From NCBI GenBank assembly GCA_905182985.1, contig CAJJDN010000012.1, positions 1 to 64,000 of the forward strand: 64,000 bases of DNA, given 5' to 3'. Positions 60,482 to 64,000 of the stretch are shown piece by piece. The notes beneath the pieces are model-generated. The model was not told the DNA's origin. It worked only from the letters and a program-made list of their open reading frames with translations, and did no database searches. The translations under genes and the position numbers were made by a program. The first letter of the stretch is position 1. Every line of letters starts with the position of its first letter. This DNA is from Paramecium sonneborni. Taxonomy: Eukaryota; Ciliophora; Oligohymenophorea; Peniculida; Parameciidae.

Positions 60482-63142
60482 ATGAATAATGTTGGACTTC
60501 TAGTTTCTGCTCTTTTCGATCGTTTTAAAAATTTAGAGTTTTTTAATTCCTTTTATAAGGCAATTAATGAAATTTCATAATACCCAGAATAAAAAGTACT
60601 CTTAAGTTAGAAGTTTAAAATAAACTTCAAGAAAATGATTATTAAGGTATTAATAATTAATACTTTAGAATAACAAGAACTTCAACTGTTTAATATTCAA
60701 AATAATTGTTAGAGAGCATTATTTTAGTTAAGAAATTTGCATCACAATATTTATTTTAATTGTTTCAACTTGGATGTGAATTAGATATAAATTTAGAAGA
60801 ACAAGCAATTATATTTTTGAAATTCCTGAAAAACACAAGAGAAGAGAGTTTCATTACAGAAATAATTGAAATCCTTTAAAATATCAAACAAAATATATTC
60901 AGAAACTCTTTATGGTCTATAGGCTTAGAAGATCAAATTGAATAGTGTAATTTAGATATGAAAAGAATTTAGACTTTTATACGATATAGCATCTACTAAC
61001 AGTAAAAAAATAGAAACAACATTAAATTATGATGATTCAGATACTGAATAATCTGAAATTGATATGCATGAAGTTATAGAAGGTTGGATATGTTAAGATG
61101 AATAAGGTTACTTCAAATAATAATTAGTGTACTTTAGAAATGATGTATATTTTGAATTCATCATGAAATTAGTATTCGACTTACTAAATTCATAACCTAT
61201 ACCTTAATGGGTAATTTGATTATTTAAATTATAGTTTTCAATACTGTAAATTGAAAATGATGAATTAAATGATTGTAGAATGTGGAAATCTGAAACATAG
61301 AAATTAGATCCTGTTTATAATTATAGGTCAAAAAAAGTATTAAAGATTATTACTAATGATAAAAATTTTGCTATAATTACAAAATAAGTACCTTAATTGT
61401 TAATGAAAATATGTAAAAGTTATTTCTAATTAGTTTACATGATTTATGAATCGCTTAAAGATTATGAAAGAACAATCAATCTCTAACATATAGGATAATT
61501 GATTGACTATTTATTTTTGTAAAGTCCTAAATCTTGTCTCTATTATATAGTTGATTTAAACTTGGCATTTTTATGATGATATTTAAGAAAACATTTCAAG
61601 TTAAGAATTTAAGTTTAAAGATTTGGATAATATAAATGAATTTGCTAAATAAAGAAATTAAAATCATTCTAAATTTCAATTTAATTCTCAAGATTAAAAA
61701 TTCAAAAGATAAAAAACAATAGTTGAAATCATCATAATTCATTTAGTCCTTAAAATAAAATATTATGTGTTACAAAATTAAGTGTTTTAGCTATTGATAA
61801 ATTCGAAACAAAATATACTCTTAATAAGAACAGTAAAGCCTTACCTCAATTAAATTCAGCATCAAAATAGAATAAATGGATTAACATACTATCTATATTT
61901 CCAAAAAATAAATCATATTTGATACAATTTCTATTATCTATATTAATATACTCATATTTGCATAAATTACTGTTCTTCCACTAAAATAAACAAATTATCT
62001 TAGATAAGAAAATCTATAAAAACAACAATTCCTTATGAATACTTCAATTCGATTAAGAACTTTTGGATCTGATAAATTGGACTTTAGTTCTAATGATGGT
62101 TTTTCTAGTAGCCGATTAAAAACATTTTTAAATATAATAAGAAAGTAAATTTGAGAAGGATTATAATAAATTCATAAAAATGAATCAACAGCCTCGTCTT
62201 GTGCATAATTAATAAAGGGATTGATATAAACAACATTTCAAGATAGATGGAAAAAAATCCATTCTTTAGGATTATGTAAATAATAGAATAAATTAAATAC
62301 AGATTTAGTATTTTGTTCAATAATAACAAAAAATAATTTGGAAAGATTATTTTAAATTTGTTTATCATCTTTACATTGTTCAAATGATGGATATTTGTCG
62401 AGTGAAGATGAATGTAGAATGATTATTAATGAAATATTTTAGAAGTATCCAAGATTAAAATAATCTAATTTAATAGTAGAAAGTTTAAAAATATGTTTTA
62501 CTAATGTTGTTGATTTTTATGAGTGTAGTAAAACTAAATAAATAATAAAATAAAATGGGTCATTAATAATTAAATTTCAAATAATTTATTATAAGTGAAA
62601 TAATTTTATTTGGATTTTAAATGTTTGAAGTGAGTAAATCTTAAATTTAATAGAAAAATCCTTATTTGTATTTGAATGAGACAGTATTGCATATATTAGT
62701 GATTTGGTATTTTGATTACATTCAATAGAATAGTAAGAATTTATAAATTTTTTATCTTAATAATGACAAGAGCTCCATAACATATAATAATGCACTGATT
62801 TTAAAATTGGGATTTATTATTTCTTTATATAATTTTTATTCTAAATATAATAGGAATTGTATTGGATGTTTAAATGAGGTAGAATCATTTTATTTACACT
62901 TAACTTTTATAATTCACATAATAAATGAATCTATATAAAATAGAAATTTATCTGTTGTTTAAATAAGTTTAAATTAATTATAATCATGGTAATGTTTACT
63001 TTAAATACTTCCAGATCCAACCAGTAAAGCCATCTTAATTTTATATTAGAGAATGAAATGTTAAACAATATATATTCCTACAAAAGTTGTTATAAATTAA
63101 TTTCACAGTATGAGATCTATGGATGGAGAATAGAAAATTATA
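60482..63142 (+). CDS. Large helical protein, unrecognised (partial)
   Basis: Begins ATG 60482 (MNNVGLLVSALFDRFKNLEF). It remains coding-like up to the N at 63143, with several small introns (for example 61207-61230 and about 60710-60729). It is rich in Leu, Asn and Gln and almost entirely helical: EEQAIIFLKFLKNTREES, NIFRNSLWSIGLEDQIEQ, WICQDEQGYFKQQL, LLMKICKSYFQLVYMIYE, YLNETVLHILVIWYFDYI. The recurring short amphipathic helices suggest a HEAT/armadillo-type scaffold. An acidic cluster DDSDTEQSEIDMHE lies near the first third. I cannot assign a family. It may be more than one gene, because some TGA codons were not resolved as introns. It continues beyond the window. Confidence 0.45.
61945..63142. 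repeat. Contig-end overlap, copy 1 (~1198 bp)
   Basis: Repeated from 63144 at an offset of 1199, apparently without mismatch over the 857 bases visible. Same arrangement as at 27790: overlap, one N, overlap. Confidence 0.95.
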
Positions 63143-63143
63143 N
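63143..63143. other. Single-N assembly gap
   Basis: Joins two contigs with overlapping ends. The gene running through it is duplicated in part. Confidence 0.95.
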
Positions 63144-64000
63144 AATATACTCATATTTGCATAAATTACTGTTCTTCCACTAAAATAAACAAATTATCTT
63201 AGATAAGAAAATCTATAAAAACAACAATTCCTTATGAATACTTCAATTCGATTAAGAACTTTTGGATCTGATAAATTGGACTTTAGTTCTAATGATGGTT
63301 TTTCTAGTAGCCGATTAAAAACATTTTTAAATATAATAAGAAAGTAAATTTGAGAAGGATTATAATAAATTCATAAAAATGAATCAACAGCCTCGTCTTG
63401 TGCATAATTAATAAAGGGATTGATATAAACAACATTTCAAGATAGATGGAAAAAAATCCATTCTTTAGGATTATGTAAATAATAGAATAAATTAAATACA
63501 GATTTAGTATTTTGTTCAATAATAACAAAAAATAATTTGGAAAGATTATTTTAAATTTGTTTATCATCTTTACATTGTTCAAATGATGGATATTTGTCGA
63601 GTGAAGATGAATGTAGAATGATTATTAATGAAATATTTTAGAAGTATCCAAGATTAAAATAATCTAATTTAATAGTAGAAAGTTTAAAAATATGTTTTAC
63701 TAATGTTGTTGATTTTTATGAGTGTAGTAAAACTAAATAAATAATAAAATAAAATGGGTCATTAATAATTAAATTTCAAATAATTTATTATAAGTGAAAT
63801 AATTTTATTTGGATTTTAAATGTTTGAAGTGAGTAAATCTTAAATTTAATAGAAAAATCCTTATTTGTATTTGAATGAGACAGTATTGCATATATTAGTG
63901 ATTTGGTATTTTGATTACATTCAATAGAATAGTAAGAATTTATAAATTTTTTATCTTAATAATGACAAGAGCTCCATAACATATAATAATGCACTGATTT
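63144..64000 (+). repeat. Contig-end overlap, copy 2, truncated by window end
   Basis: Identical to 61945-62801. It contains the same internal coding frames as copy 1, so any gene called here is a duplicate of part of the large helical gene. Confidence 0.95.

Noticed and set aside
62105..63582. Two identical 92-aa minus-strand ORFs suggesting a duplicated gene
   Set aside because: They lie in the two copies of an assembly overlap and are antisense to the large helical gene.
1..64000. Widespread stop codons suggesting pseudogenes or non-coding DNA under the standard code
   Set aside because: TAA and TAG fall at Gln-like positions in conserved domains; with TGA as the sole stop the genes are intact.

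Overview
Macronuclear chromosome end from a ciliate, almost certainly a Paramecium (probably the P. aurelia complex). Four observations support this. Bases 1-37 are mixed C4A2/C3A3 telomere repeats. Genes read through TAA and TAG as glutamine and end only at TGA. Introns are tiny (20-32 nt, GT...AG). Base composition is very AT-rich, with genes packed head to tail. Read with the standard code, almost every gene looks like scattered short ORFs, so all calls here come from manual reading with the ciliate code. For most genes, removing the small introns gives a length that is an exact multiple of three, which serves as an internal check.

Layout. 1-2690: telomere, a small subtelomeric gene, and decayed minus-strand coding sequence with a YADD reverse-transcriptase box. 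2690-21242: minus-strand block with a CAMTA transcription factor, LMBR1-like membrane protein, degenerate kinase, very large PAS/transmembrane protein, PH-kinase, CIMIP2/FAM166 ciliary protein, RPB8, dual-specificity phosphatase and a TRAPPC10-like subunit. 21494-29693: EGF/RING membrane E3 (+), MORN protein (-), an unknown protein (-) and two convergent PH-kinases. 29843-36374 (+): K+ channel, PTB-like RRM protein, basic hypothetical, DHHC palmitoyltransferase. 36396-45606 (-): Pus3-like pseudouridine synthase, coiled-coil protein, and a ~6 kb Cys-rich surface protein. 45801-49239: dynactin-p24-like protein, a type I membrane protein, HEP1/DNL zinc finger (-), EFHB/CFAP21. 50779-59906 (-): three kinases (one a clear pseudokinase), a MORN protein and a bZIP factor, with a CDPK-like remnant between. 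60482-end (+): a large unrecognised helical protein.

Functional flavour. Seven kinase-type genes in 64 kb fit the greatly expanded Paramecium kinome. Several genes are ciliary (EFHB, CIMIP2, possibly the MORN proteins) or serve membrane signalling. No operons, tRNA or rRNA genes were seen.

Assembly quality matters for any reader. Single N characters at 27790 and 63143 each separate two identical copies of ~1.2 kb. These are almost certainly unmerged overlapping contig ends, not biology. Three genes (CAMTA, LMBR1-like, TRAPPC10-like) also each need a one-base frame correction.
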